From: Periplaneta americana
Lineage: Eukaryota; Arthropoda; Insecta; Blattodea; Blattidae
Direction: 5' to 3'
Assembly (NCBI RefSeq): GCF_040183065.1
Contig: NW_027185501.1
Coordinates: 1,390,001-1,454,000 of the forward strand
DNA: 64,000 nucleotides
How positions within the stretch are numbered: the first letter of the stretch is position 1; every line of letters starts with the position of its first letter. The notes under the pieces are model-generated. The model made no database searches. It saw only the letters and a list, made by a program, of their open reading frames with translations, and was not told the origin of the DNA. The position numbers and the translations under genes are program-made. Shown one piece after another: positions 1 through 10,532 of the stretch.

Positions 1-1
1 A

Positions 2-451
2 GATCCTGAACTTATGAATATGAAACAGAAGGCCTTCCTCCCATACATAGAAGGAACCACAGACAGAATTGGGAAATTACTGAGTAAATTCAATATCAAG
101 ACGGTATACAACGCCCCACACAAGATCTCCCACTCGTTAGTCAAAGTCAAAGATAAACTTGCATACTTCCAATCAGCCGGAATATACATGATCCCGTGTT
201 CCTGCGGTCTAAAATACATAGGCCAAACTGGACGTACAGTGGAAGATAGAAGGAAGGAACACATCCCACTATGCAAATACGGACCATACGAAAAATCAGC
301 AATAGCCTTACACTCAGCAGATTCAGGCCACGCCATCTAATTCGACAATATCAAGATAATAGATAAAGAAGACAACTTATACAGAAGACTGGTTAAAGAA
401 GCCTTCCACATCAAACTACATCCCAACATCAACAAGGACGAGGGGTTATAA
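2..451 (+). pseudogene. Penelope-like element, 3' end of RT-endonuclease ORF
   Basis: C-terminal part of a Penelope-like retroelement protein, cut by the left window edge. The frame is already open at base 2, so the methionine at 14 is internal. It shows the linker that follows the RT in this family (LPYIEGTTDRIGKLL), then a GIY-YIG endonuclease: GIYMIPC, CGLKYIGQTGR and RRKEH, at roughly 55-85 residues from the methionine. A TAA at 338-340 interrupts the frame, but the same frame continues for 36 more codons with typical family sequence (LYRRLVKEAFHIKLHPN) to a TAA at 449-451. The first stop therefore looks like a point mutation in an older copy. The GIY-YIG domain nicks target DNA for reverse transcription in this family (established). 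Family call is firm; loss of function is inferred from the stop. Confidence 0.88.
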
Positions 452-850
452 CTCGGCAACTCATGGGGAAGTCTATTCCAAGATCATACTTAGGAACGAG
501 AAGCCAGGTCTGCAAATGTACGCGGCCCCCCCTTCATCCGGACATTAGGCACGATACCAAGGTCACTCTTTCGGACCTTATGAGGGCCAGTATTTAATAT
601 GAATACTCCCATTCATACAGACCTCAACCGGATTGGACAACGTAGGACCAATCAGATGCCAGAAGGAGAACCTACGACTTATCACCGAAAGTACTCCCCC
701 ATCATCGAGACTACTATATAATATATATACGAGCTCGCAGACTATTTCCTTATTCAACTTCTCTGAAGATGACCACAACACAGCGGTCGAAACGTCAGCC
801 ACCAACACCAAGACAATGCGGTAGAAGTCCCGAAGCTTATCCACAGACCA
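452..850 (+). mobile_element. Penelope-like element 3' untranslated region
   Basis: Non-coding sequence following the Penelope-like ORF in the same orientation, probably running to about 850. It holds a hammerhead-like motif at 755-800. Short open frames on both strands here have no family resemblance and are taken as chance. The exact 3' boundary is not visible. Confidence 0.5.
755..800 (+). other. Hammerhead-ribozyme-like motif in Penelope 3' region
   Basis: The string CTGAAGA at 763-769 fits the hammerhead core CUGANGA. It is followed by GACC at 771-774, which pairs with GGTC at 785-788 around a 10-base loop (stem II), and directly by GAAA at 789-792. Penelope-like elements are known to carry minimal hammerhead motifs in their flanks (established). 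A proper stem III and stem I are not obvious, so the motif may be degenerate or may need a dimer to fold. Confidence 0.45.
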
Positions 851-972
851 TGTTTAGTTAATGTTCATTAGTTTGTTTCTGTAGTTACTGCTTGTTTCAT
901 TAGCTACAATTTATTTGCAATCACACAAGCAGTGGTACTACTGATAAGTAAGCATGACCTTCCACCGCCGCG

Positions 973-2930
973 CCACTAATGTACAGCACAACTGTGCAGC
1001 CCTGCAAGTGCAGCTACTAATGTACAGCACAACTGTGCAGCCCTGCAAGTGCAGCCACTAATGTACAGCACAACTGTGCAGCCCTGCTAGTGCAGCCACT
1101 AATGTACAGCACAACTGTGCAGCCCTGCATGTGCAGCTACTAATGTACAGCACAACTATGCAGCCCTGCAAGTGCAGCTACTAATGTACAGCACAACTGT
1201 GCAGCCCTGCAAGTGCAGCCACTAATGTACAGCACAACTGTGCAGCCCTGCAAGTGCAGCTACTAATGTACTGCACAACTGTGCAGCCCTGAAAGTGCAG
1301 CTACTAATGTACAGCAGAACTGTGCAGCCCTGCAAGTGCAGTTACTAATGTACAGCACAACTGCACAACCCTGCAAGTGCAGCTAATAATGTACAGCACA
1401 ACTGCACAGCCCTGCAAGTGCAGCTACTAATGTACAGCACAACTGTGAAGCTCTGCTAGTGCAGCTACTAATGTACAGCACAACTGTGCAGCCCTGCAAG
1501 TGCAGCTATTAACGTACAGCACAACTGCACAGCCCTGCAAGTGCAGCTACTAATGGACAGCACAACTGCACAGCCCTGCAAATGCAGCTACTAATGTACA
1601 GCACAACTATGCAGCCCTGCAAGTGCAGCTACTAATGTACAGCACAACTGTGCAGCCCTGCAAGTGCAGCTGCTAATGTACAGCACAACTGCACAGCCCT
1701 GCAAGTAAAGCTACTAATGTACAGCACAACTGCACAGCCGTGCAAGTGCAGCTACTAATGTACAGCACAACTCTGCAGCCCTGCAAGTGCAGCTACTAAT
1801 GTACAGCACAACTGTGCAGCCCTGCAAGTGCATCTACTAATGTACAGCACAACTGTGCAGCCCTGCAAGTGCAGCTACTAATGTACAGCACAACTATGCA
1901 GCCCTGCAAGTGCAGCTACTAATCTACAGCACAACTGTGCAGCCCTGCAAGTGCAGCCACTAATGTACAGCACAACTGTGCAGCCCTGCAAGTGCAACTA
2001 CTAATGTACAGCATAACTGTGCAGCCCTGCAAGTGCAGCTACTAATGTACAGCACAACTGCACAGCCCTGCAAGTGCAGCTACTAATGTACAGCACAACT
2101 GTGCAGCCCTGCAAGTGCAGCCACTAATGTACTGCACAACTGTGCAGCCTTGCAAGTGCAGCTACTAATGTACAGCACAACTGCGCAGCCCTGCAAGTGC
2201 AGCTACTAATGAACAGCACAACTGCACAGCCCTGCAAGTGCAGCTACTAATGTACAGCGCAACTGTGCAGTCCTGCAAGTGCAGCTACTAATGTACAGCA
2301 CAACTGTGCAGCCCTGCAAGTGCAGCTACTAATGTACAGCACAACTGTGCTGCCCTGCAAGTGCAGCTACTAATGTACATCACAACTGTGCAGCCCTGCA
2401 AGTGCAGCTACTAGTGTACAGCACCACTGTGCAGCCCTGCAAGTGCAGCTACTAATGTACAGCACAACTGTGTAGCCCTGCAAGTGCAGCTACTAATGTA
2501 CAGCACAACTGTGCAGCCCTGCAAGTGCAGCTACTAATGTACAGCACAACTGTGGAGCCCTGCAAGTGCAGCTACTAATGTACAGCACAACTGTGGAGCC
2601 CTGCAAGTGCAGCTACTAATGTACAGCACAACTGTGCTGCCCTGCAAGTGCAGCTACTAATGTACATCACAACTGTGCAGCCCTGCAAGTGCAGCTACTA
2701 GTGTACAGCACCACTGTGCAGCCCTGCAAGTGCAGCTACTAATGTACAGCACAACTGTGTAGCCCTGCAAGTGCAGCTACTAATGTACAGCACAACTGTG
2801 CAGCCCTGCAAGTGCAGCTACTAATGTGCAGCACAACTGTGCAGCTACTAATGTACAGCACAACTGTGCAGTCCTGCAAGTGCAGCTACTAATGTACAGC
2901 ACAACTGCACAGCCCTGCAAGTGCAGCTAC
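973..2930. repeat. 41-bp satellite array, about 48 units
   Basis: Head-to-tail array with an exact 41-bp period; for example, ACTAATG starts at 975 and again at 1016. The unit includes CTAATGTACAGCACAACTGT followed by GCAGCCCTGCAAGTGCAG. Units differ by scattered single-base changes such as TGTGCAG versus TGCACAG. One unit near 2826-2850 is shortened by internal deletion. Because 41 is not divisible by 3 the array cannot encode a repeated peptide, and the short open frame at 2826-3011 is fortuitous. Flanking DNA is non-repetitive on both sides. Confidence 0.97.
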
Positions 2931-3548
2931 TCAGCCATGTTCCCTATGGGCAAGCTCCAGTTCTGTATTGCCAAAGCGGGGAGTAGGCTATTCCTTGCCG
3001 GCCTGCTATGAAGTCTATAGATTATTTCATTCCGTTCATTAGACACTCTTAAATTTTGTAGCAAATGGTAGTTAAATAAGGTAAGTGCATCTTTATTGCG
3101 CGAGTGGAAAGATTTAAACACGAGGCGTCAACCGAGTGCTTAAATTACACGAGCGCAATAAAGATCACGCTCACAAGTACCATACGTAATTTTATCCATG
3201 ACCATAACGAAGAATTATGTTTTAAAAAAAGAAAATGTGTTAAAAATAAGTCCTCATATAATCACATTTATCATGGCATGGATTTTAGAATCGATACGTG
3301 TACTAGGTAGGTCATGATGTAGGAGGCCATGATTAGTGAAGAATGGTATCTAAGGCGTTGGATAAATGACAAATTATAATTAATTATATAATTTTAACGT
3401 ATATTTTTTTTCATTTTAAACGTGTATTTTCATCTTTTTGAAGTTTCAGGGATTGTTTAGAAGTGTTCACGGGACTAATGTCATTAAAATAAGTTCACAT
3501 TTTACTTCTGTGAACTTAAGAGGAATTTTAAAACGTAATTAATCATCG

Positions 3549-3633
3549 TGTCTGTTTAGCTCAGTTGGCTAACGCGTGTTGTTATACAATGTTATAAACC
3601 CAAGTTCGCAGGTTCAAGTCTCCTCGCCTCCCA
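3549..3633 (+). pseudogene. tRNA-like segment (Pol III A and B boxes), copy 1
   Basis: Contains TAGCTCAGTTGG (3557-3568), a good A box, and GGTTCAAGTCT (3611-3621), a B-box-like string, with about 42 bases between them. The ends do not pair as an acceptor stem and no clear anticodon arm is seen. It is read as a tRNA-derived repeat head or tRNA pseudogene, not a functional tRNA. Confidence 0.6.
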
Positions 3634-4212
3634 AAAGGTAAATTATTACAAATTAAAAGAAAAACATATTAGATATGGATGCAATGCACAAATTACGACG
3701 TAATAAATAAATAAATAGACAAAAGAGGAGAATGAGTGTATGCATATTTAAGAAATGATAATAAAGAAGTAGAGGTAGTGACATCTAGTAACTATAGTTA
3801 TTTATGGTACTTGTGAGGTAAGTGCAATAAAGATCACGCTCACAAGTACCACACGTAATTTTATCCATGACCATAACGAAAAATTATGTTTTATAAAAGA
3901 AAATATGTTGAAAATAAGTCCTCATGTAATCACATACCATGGCATGGATTTTAGAATCAATAGGTGTACTAGGTAGGTTATGATGTAGGAGGCCATGATT
4001 AGTAAAGAATGGTATGTAAGGCATTGGATAAATAACAAATTATAATTAATTATATAATTTTAATATATATTTCTTCACTTTAAACGTGTATTTTCGTATT
4101 TTTGAAGTTTCAGGGATTATTTAGAAGTGTTCACGGGACTAATGTGATTAAAATAATTTCACATTTAACTTCTGTAAACTTAAGAGGAATATTAAAACTT
4201 AATTAATAATCG

Positions 4213-4297
4213 TGTCTGTTTAGCTCAGTTGGCTAACGCGTGTTGTTTTAAAATTCTATAAACGCAACTTCGTAGGTTCAAGTCTCCTCGCATCCCA
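4213..4297 (+). pseudogene. tRNA-like segment, copy 2
   Basis: Second copy of the tRNA-like segment at 3549, with the same A box and GGTTCAAGTCT at 4275-4285. The interior differs (GTTGTTTTAAAATTCTATAAACG), which argues against selection for tRNA structure. Confidence 0.58.
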
Positions 4298-4456
4298 AAA
4301 GGCAAATTATTACAAAATTTTAAAAAGATGCATATTAGATATGGATGTAATGTACAAATGACGAAGTAGCAGATAGAGAAAAGAGAAGGAGATTGAATGT
4401 ATGTATATTTAAGAAATGGTAATAAAGAAGTAGAGGTAGTGACATCTAGTAACTAA

Positions 4457-4876
4457 TATATTAACTTCTTGAGTAATAGTTCAATGGAAAAGTATATGTG
4501 TGTGCCCGGGTACTAGGAAAATACTAATGAACTGTGAGATAAAGTTCAAACTGTGAGGTAAAGTCTATATCTCACTAGTGAAATAAAGTAATGTTGAATA
4601 AAAGCCTACTTAACAAACGCAAAAGTATTTAGTAAAGGCATGTTTTTCGTTATGGTCATGGATAAATATATTAATTTCTTGAGTAATAGTTGAATGGAAA
4701 AGTATACGTGTGTGCCCGGGTACTAGGAAAACACTAATGAACTGTGAGATAAAGTTCAAACTGTGAGGTGAAGTCTTTATCTCACTAGTGGAATAAAGTA
4801 ATGTTGAATAAAAGCCTACTTTACAAACGCAAAAGTATTTAGTAAAGGCATGTTTTTCGTTATGGTCATGGATACA
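4457..4876. repeat. 210-bp unit tandemly duplicated
   Basis: Two adjacent near-identical copies (4457-4666 and 4667-4876). Each contains GTGCCCGGGTACTAGG and each ends in TTTCGTTATGGTCATGGATA. That ending is the reverse complement of the TATCCATGACCATAACGAAA string in the duplicated segment at about 3190 and 3862, so the two repeat systems share an inverted module. Confidence 0.88.
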
Positions 4877-4962
4877 ATTGTATTTAATACATTCCATTCC
4901 TGTATAGACGTTACATCTAATCATAGGAATTTCCACACATTCCTTGTCACTCGTTTCACCAG

Positions 4963-5202
4963 TTACCTGTGGAGTAACGGTTAGCGCGTCTAGCCGCGAA
5001 ACCAGGCGGCCCGGGTTCGATTCCCGGTCGGGGCAAGTTACCTGGTTGAGGTTTTTTCCGGGGTTTTCCCTCAACCCAATATGAGCAAATGCTGGGTAAC
5101 TTTCGGTGTTGGACCCCGGACTCATTTCACCGGCATTATCACCAACTCATTCAGACGCTAAATAACCTAAGCTGTTGATAAGGCGTCGTAAAATAACCCA
5201 CT
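4963..5202 (+). mobile_element. tRNA-derived SINE (family 1), sense copy
   Basis: The head is tRNA-like: TGTGGAGTAACGGTTAGCGC as A-box region and GGGTTCGATTCCC as a perfect B box, about 40 bases apart. It is followed by the family body (GGTTGAGGTTTTTTCCGGGG, GGGTAACTTTCGGTGTTGGA) and a 3' part ending CGTCGTAAAATAACCC. Closely similar copies are at 41962-42214 (minus) and 60561-60800 (plus), which fixes the boundaries. The antisense open frame across it is the usual SINE artefact that gene predictors turn into short proteins. Confidence 0.92.
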
Positions 5203-5619
5203 TAAAAAAGACTCGAGTTCAGTGATATCTGCACTTAACAGTGAAAGAAACAGAATTATCGCACCTTTCTCAGTCTTAGATAATCTCGAGCATCTGCCTC
5301 CATTTTTGTCATTCATTTTTTAAAATGAAAGTTTAGAAATATGATTCTCTGTGAAACGAAGAGTTTTTGGTTTACAACTGAGTGTTGAGATTTAAGACCT
5401 CTAACGTTTCGGGATTGCTCAAACGCTTCTTTACGACATCATGAGGGTCCTGTTACCAAAGATCTGAAGGATTGCCTGCTTTGTTTGGCCCAGTACAGTG
5501 AATGTTATGTTTCAACACACGAGTGGAAATCCAAAATTCTTCGGCTGAGGGTTTATAAAGTTTGTTGTTCAGTCAGCTGTCCGGAGACGGGTTTGAACTT
5601 CATAAGAGACACTAATAAG

Positions 5620-5760
5620 GCATCACTCATGAGGCAACTAAGCCAGGAGATATCGGTGTAGATTGGCCAGTTCCTTTCCCTCTCCATCGCATAGGCTACA
5701 TCGCTGAATGGTAACGCAAGCCTGTCCTAACACTCAAGTATATATCATTACCAGGCAGCG
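5620..5760 (+). repeat. Dispersed repeat, copy 1 (partner at 26340)
   Basis: The string around AAGCCAGGAGATATCGGTGT, then TTCCTTTCCCTCTCCATCGC, matches 26340-26440 (AAGCCAAGAGATAACGGGGT, then TCTTTCTCCCTCCACTGCAT) in the same order. No coding potential. Family unknown. Confidence 0.6.
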
Positions 5761-5847
5761 CATTTTCGTTCCCAAACAAGTTATCGGTTAGTACATCCTG
5801 GAGGTTGTGTTTTTAAATGCTTACGTCAGGACGCTATGAAATGTATT

Positions 5848-5938
5848 TTTTTCCCGTGGCGCTACAGCCCGTGAAGGGCCTAGACCGACCAGCCGCTGCT
5901 GGCCTCATGCCCACATGCCGAAGCAGAGGTGGACGATA
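5848..5938 (+). repeat. Dispersed repeat, copy 1 (partner at 45376)
   Basis: A block beginning GTGGCGCTACAGCCCGTGAA and containing GACCGACCAGCCGCTGCTGG. A shorter, diverged copy is at 45376-45448 (GCCACAGCCCTTGAAAGGCT, GACCAGCCGGCTGTTGGCCT). I recognise it as a common insect interspersed repeat but cannot assign a class. Confidence 0.65.
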
Positions 5939-7546
5939 TGAAATGCAGAACATATATTGTAAAACATAATAGTAAATATGATACACATTAACTGTGTATA
6001 CTCTATATACAATAAAATTAATTAATTGAACAAAATTGGTTCCATTACGGTGAACAAAAACATAATACTATATATTCAGAGATTATTGAAATTCATACAT
6101 TTTACCATAATTGCCAGTAAAAATTTATTTAAGCTAAGAAAATGTTCTTCCTACGTCACATGACGTTACAGAGACACAAAATATACAATCAATTATTCAT
6201 TTATCAAAACCTAGCCCGTTACAGTGAACGAAAACACATTCTGAGGTTATGAAATGCAGATATTTTACGAACGTCATATACAATTTGTTTAAACTGAGAG
6301 AATATTCTTCCTAGTCACATGACATTACAGGGCATAGGCGAACAGCTTCCCGATTCTTGTGCTGTCATTCTGGCTGTTAATCGCCTATCAGTACAACTTC
6401 ACGTATCCTGGTGATGTCATCTGTCCGCGCAGTTGTTGGTGTTCATCTTCTGCCTCGGCAAACATTTTATGCCATTGACATCATATTTCCAAAAGCCTGC
6501 TGAAGCTTTGCATACGTTGTCGTGACATTTTCACCGAATTTCGCGATATTATGCGATTTCAATGTATCGACGAGGAGCAACACACAACTCCACTATTCAA
6601 GCAGTTACTCCACACTTGCGGCATGCAGCTGGAATTCGGGTGGAGGAGGACCAAGGTCAAACACATCTCTGACAGGAGGCTGCAGGGTTGCCTCATCAAA
6701 AATCAGTCTCGTTACTTTATTGTCCGACCTCGTATTCGTCTAATAAATGATTAAGCGAATCATTTGTGGAAGAATATAACGACTGCATAGTTTCAGTATC
6801 AAAGAGTTGCCGAAGTTAACCTTTTGCCTTTTCCGTGGGACGAAAATTAATTAGATCCCAGTTATGTTGTCCTTCAAACTTGCTTACATAAAAAGCACTT
6901 ATTCGACACATTCGCAGATGTAGATGAAGTTATAAGAGTCGTACCATTAATAATAGTGTTATCGGCATCAGTAAGAGATATGTTGATGTTTATTGACTTT
7001 ACTGGCTTTGAGCCAGAGGCTGTTTTGGGGTCTTATACGCGCAGGATGCCCTCTCCAACCATTGTACATAAATAATAATACATACTGTATATGACACTAT
7101 TTCTGGCATAAGTGCCAGTAGGTGTGTGAGTGCGGTGATTGGCTTTTTATTTATTTTATTTTTTACTTTATTTTTTTGTTCTAATTATTTTACTGTAGGC
7201 CTAATTAGTTAATTTGGGATGCTTAAGGAATGGTGAACGGGACAAGAGTTCGGGGTAAAAGATATCAGTTGATAGACAACATTAAAGTATTATATGGGAA
7301 GATTAAGAGGAAAGCAAAAAGAGAAATGCTGGGTTTGCAGTTAAAGACCTGCTCTTGAGCAGAACACTGTGCATACGTACATACATTTTTTTTAAGTTTC
7401 CCCTTGCGGTGGCAGAAGCGTCTGAATCGTTATGGAGACTTTCATGGTGTGCTGTTATTTTATTCATCTGCCTCTCTGTTGCTGCCGTGTGTCCTCTCAG
7501 ACAGTATTCAAATTTCCAACAGTGTTTGCGGTTTTGTTTGTGTGTT

Positions 7547-10532
7547 TTAGTTTGGTGGTGGGGGCTGGTGGTAGTTGTAGAGGAGTTTCTCCAGTGTTGT
7601 TCTTTTGTTTGTGTTCGGAGGATTTGCGAAGATGTGTTGTGTATATACGCGATTTACTGCCGAATGTGTGTATTTCCTGTTTATGTTGTTTAGGTGTGTG
7701 AAGAGTGGCTTTGTTTTTGTCGTAGTGTAAACTGTGTTATTTCTGGTGCGTCTGTGCAGGTGGAAGATTTGGCGGAGAATTCTTCTTTCGCGTGCTTCAA
7801 ATTTCAATTGGGTCGTTGGAGGGGCTTGTGCGAGGAAAATGGAGGGATGTATGCATAGGGATCTAACCAATGCTTTGTATAGGTGGAGGAGTGTTTCGGT
7901 TATACACCCGGGTCGATTGATGCCACTTAGGTAGCTTATTGCTCTGGTGGCTGCGTTATATTTCCTCCAGGTTTCTTTAGCTACTTCGGTCCAGGAGAGT
8001 TTGGAGGCGAGGGGTATTCCTAGATATGTGAGATTTCGCTGGAGTGGAAGTTGAGTGTTGGCTATTATGATTGGGTTGTTCTGGAGGACCCGAGTCCGGA
8101 GTTTTGGGAGGAAGGCGCATATCTGTGTTTTGTCTGTGTTGACTGTGATCCGCCACGTGTTGGTCCAATTTAGATACTGCCTGAGTGTTGCGTTTAGTAA
8201 CTTCCTAGCGGAGGGGAGTCGGGGGTGTGTTGCCCAATATGCGACGTCGTCTGCATATTGTGCCAGTCCTACTAGCGGGTTATTAGGGTGGGGAATATCT
8301 GCCACATATATGTTATACAGAGTGGGAGATATGACACTCCCTTGGGGGACTCCAGCTTCTATTCGGAAGGTCCGAGAAAGTTCGTTCCTTCCGAGTCTCA
8401 CCTGTCCTGTTCGGTTCGATATGAAGCTGGAGAGCCAACGTGTGATTTCGTGTGGCAGGTTTAAGGATGTGAGTTTATATTTTAGGCGTCTATCCAAACT
8501 GTGTCAAAGGCTCTCTTGGCGTCTAAGGCAATAAGGATGCTGTAGTGTCTGCGTGTATAAGCCTCTTCAATGGGAGTGAGCACTCGTATCAGCTGGTCGT
8601 GTAGATGCGCTCCCGGTCGAAATCCGGCTTGAGTGGTCGGGATTAGATTACGGTTGCGCATATAGACGTGTAGTCGTGACACGAGAACTTTCTCCATTAA
8701 TTTGGCTAATGTTGATGTCAAACTGATCGGTCGGTAGTTTTGTGGGTCAGACGCGTCTTTGTCTGGTTTAGGAAAGAGAAGAATGTGAGAGTGTTTCCAG
8801 CGCTTTTGTGTGTGTCCTAGTCTGAGTGATCCTGTGTAAAGTTCTGCAAGATAATTTAGTGCTTTGGGAGGCAGTTGGCGTAGTATGTTGTAAGTGATTT
8901 GGTCTGGTCCGGGGGAAGAGTTTTTTATGTATCTTAGTTCCAATGATATGTCTAGCGGAGTGATGTTGTCAATGAGTGGATCGTCGGTCGATCGAGGAAG
9001 TGGCGCTGGAAGCGGCTCGTAGAAATCAGGATTCTGTGTGATGTGATGTGTAATGTATGCTAGATGTTGGGGGTCGAAAGATGGGTGATTTGGTGTGGTG
9101 TGTATATTTTCTAGTGTGCGGCTGAGAAGATCTAGAGGCGTGTCGTATACTATGTGTTGTCCGTCGCGTAGTGGGTGGTTTGAGTTTGCGTGTTTTCCTC
9201 GTATCCGTTTGATCACGTCCCAGAAAAGTTTGGGATTGTGAGTTCTATTGTGGTCAAGTCTGTCTATAAATCTTTTCCATCTGTGCGCCTCAAAAACGTT
9301 GTATGGTTTCTCGTACATCCTGTTGAAGGGAACGGTACAGTCGTCTGTCTTCGTCTACGTGTTTCCGTGTGTATAGTCTGTGCGCTGCTCTCTTTGTCTT
9401 TATTAGTTTGATTATGTTTGGTGGTAGTCGCCTGCGTGTATCCGTGGTGCGTTTTCTTGTCGGTATGGATATATTCATTGCAGCTTCAAGCACCTGTACG
9501 AACGTTTCGTCGGCGTGGTCTATGTCTTCTGGTTTTGATATGTCGATGTCGGGTAGTGTAAGTGTAATGTGCGTCTTGAATTGGATCCAGTCTGCGTTGC
9601 GAAAATCTCTCGTAAGTATGGTCTCCTTGTCAGGAGTTGGGCGGTAGGTGGTGGAGGCCAGTTTGAAGATGATTGGTGAATGGTCTGTATTGAGTGGGGC
9701 AAGAACTTTGATATCAGTTATACGGTGTTGTAGGCGGTGGGAAGTGAATATTTTATCAGGTGTGGTGAAGTTTTGATTGAGGTAGGGTGTTCTTGTGGGG
9801 GCTGGTAGTGGTATTTGGATGTAGGATAGGTTTGGAAGTAGGGTGGCTAATTGTGTGCCCTTGGGGTTTCTGCGGTTGTCATGGAGGAGTTCATGGTGAG
9901 TATTGATATCTGTTGTTGTGACTGTGATTGGGAGAGTGTTCAGATATTGCAGTAGGGGTATGGGGAGGCGGCTTGTTGGAGGGGAGTACAGTGAAGCCAC
10001 ATGTACATGGGTATTTCCGTCGTCTATTCGGATTATGACGCATTCATTGTCGTCGAGGTACGGTGGTGGTGCGATTTGTCTCACGTGTAAGTCTTGTTTT
10101 GTCATTAACATGGCTCCTCCTCGTGGTATGCGGGTGGGTGGTCGATCGTATCTGTAGATTGTATAACCTTTTATGTTGAATTTGTCCGTTGGTTTCAGGC
10201 AAGTTTCGTTTAAACTTACAACGTCGGGTTCCATTTCTTGTATTAAGTCATAGAGTTCTGTGCGGTTGTTGTACAGGTGCCTGATATTGCAGTGAATAAT
10301 GGTCATGTCGTGTCTTAATCGGATAGACCCCATATTGAATATTTAGGTTAGGGAGGGAGGAGGATGTTGTGTGGGATCGTCGGGGTGGGATGGGGGGCAT
10401 TGGATAGTATTGAAACCCTCCGCTAAGGCTGTTTATAGCGGTCCCAATTACAGTCTGCATTTTTTGTAGTATGGGTGTTATGATTATGTCAATGTTGTTG
10501 CCATAGGGCGTAACATTGACTTTTCTGTTCAT
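7547..10532 (-). pseudogene. LINE ORF2: APE endonuclease plus reverse transcriptase
   Basis: Begins at ATG 10532, overlapping the ORF1 stop. About 65 codons in, the frame shifts into the endonuclease frame (ATG 10333). Endonuclease landmarks, counted from 10333, are CN at 15-16, NET at 42-44 (catalytic Glu), DINTHH at 142-147, and TDHSP at 216-220 (catalytic His). The reverse transcriptase starts near 9318: NYRPISLTS, the LDAKRAFDTVW motif A, then after a small indel at 8482-8497 AGVPQGSVISP and YADD. The C-terminal tail to 7547 is typical of the family (YLGIPL). Frame changes near 10335, 9300 and 8490 break it into four pieces. Catalytic residues are retained, so decay is by indels rather than by active-site loss. 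Confidence 0.9.

Larger units (their letters stand above)
3079..4460. repeat. Two diverged direct copies of a ~0.65-kb segment
   Basis: Sequence from about 3155 to 3800 recurs from about 3824 to 4460 in the same orientation, with an offset of 664-669 bp. Shared landmarks are GCAATAAAGATCACGCTCAC (3155 and 3824), a block ending in a tRNA-like segment (3549 and 4213), and the closing AGTAGAGGTAGTGACATCTAG. Copy 1 has about 65 extra bases at its start that form an inverted pair around TCTTTATTGCGC. No coding potential is seen. Confidence 0.85.
5203..6984. other. Non-coding interval with dispersed repeat fragments
   Basis: No convincing gene. Two repeat fragments lie here (5620-5760 and 5848-5938, listed separately). 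Between 5937 and 6335 a degenerate direct repeat is visible: ATGAAATGCAG near 5937 and 6249, and CACATGACRTTACAG near 6157 and 6317. A 67-codon plus-strand frame at 6551-6754 has no recognisable family. Confidence 0.6.

Noticed and set aside
973-2930. Possible CRISPR array because of short regular repeats
   Set aside because: The 41-bp units are directly head-to-tail with no unique spacers, no cas genes, and the context is animal DNA.
3549-3633. Functional tRNA gene
   Set aside because: A and B boxes are present but the ends do not pair and the two copies differ in the anticodon-arm region.
4610-5125. 171-codon minus-strand open frame
   Set aside because: It runs through the 210-bp tandem repeat and the antisense strand of a SINE; its recognisable part is the usual SINE translation artefact.
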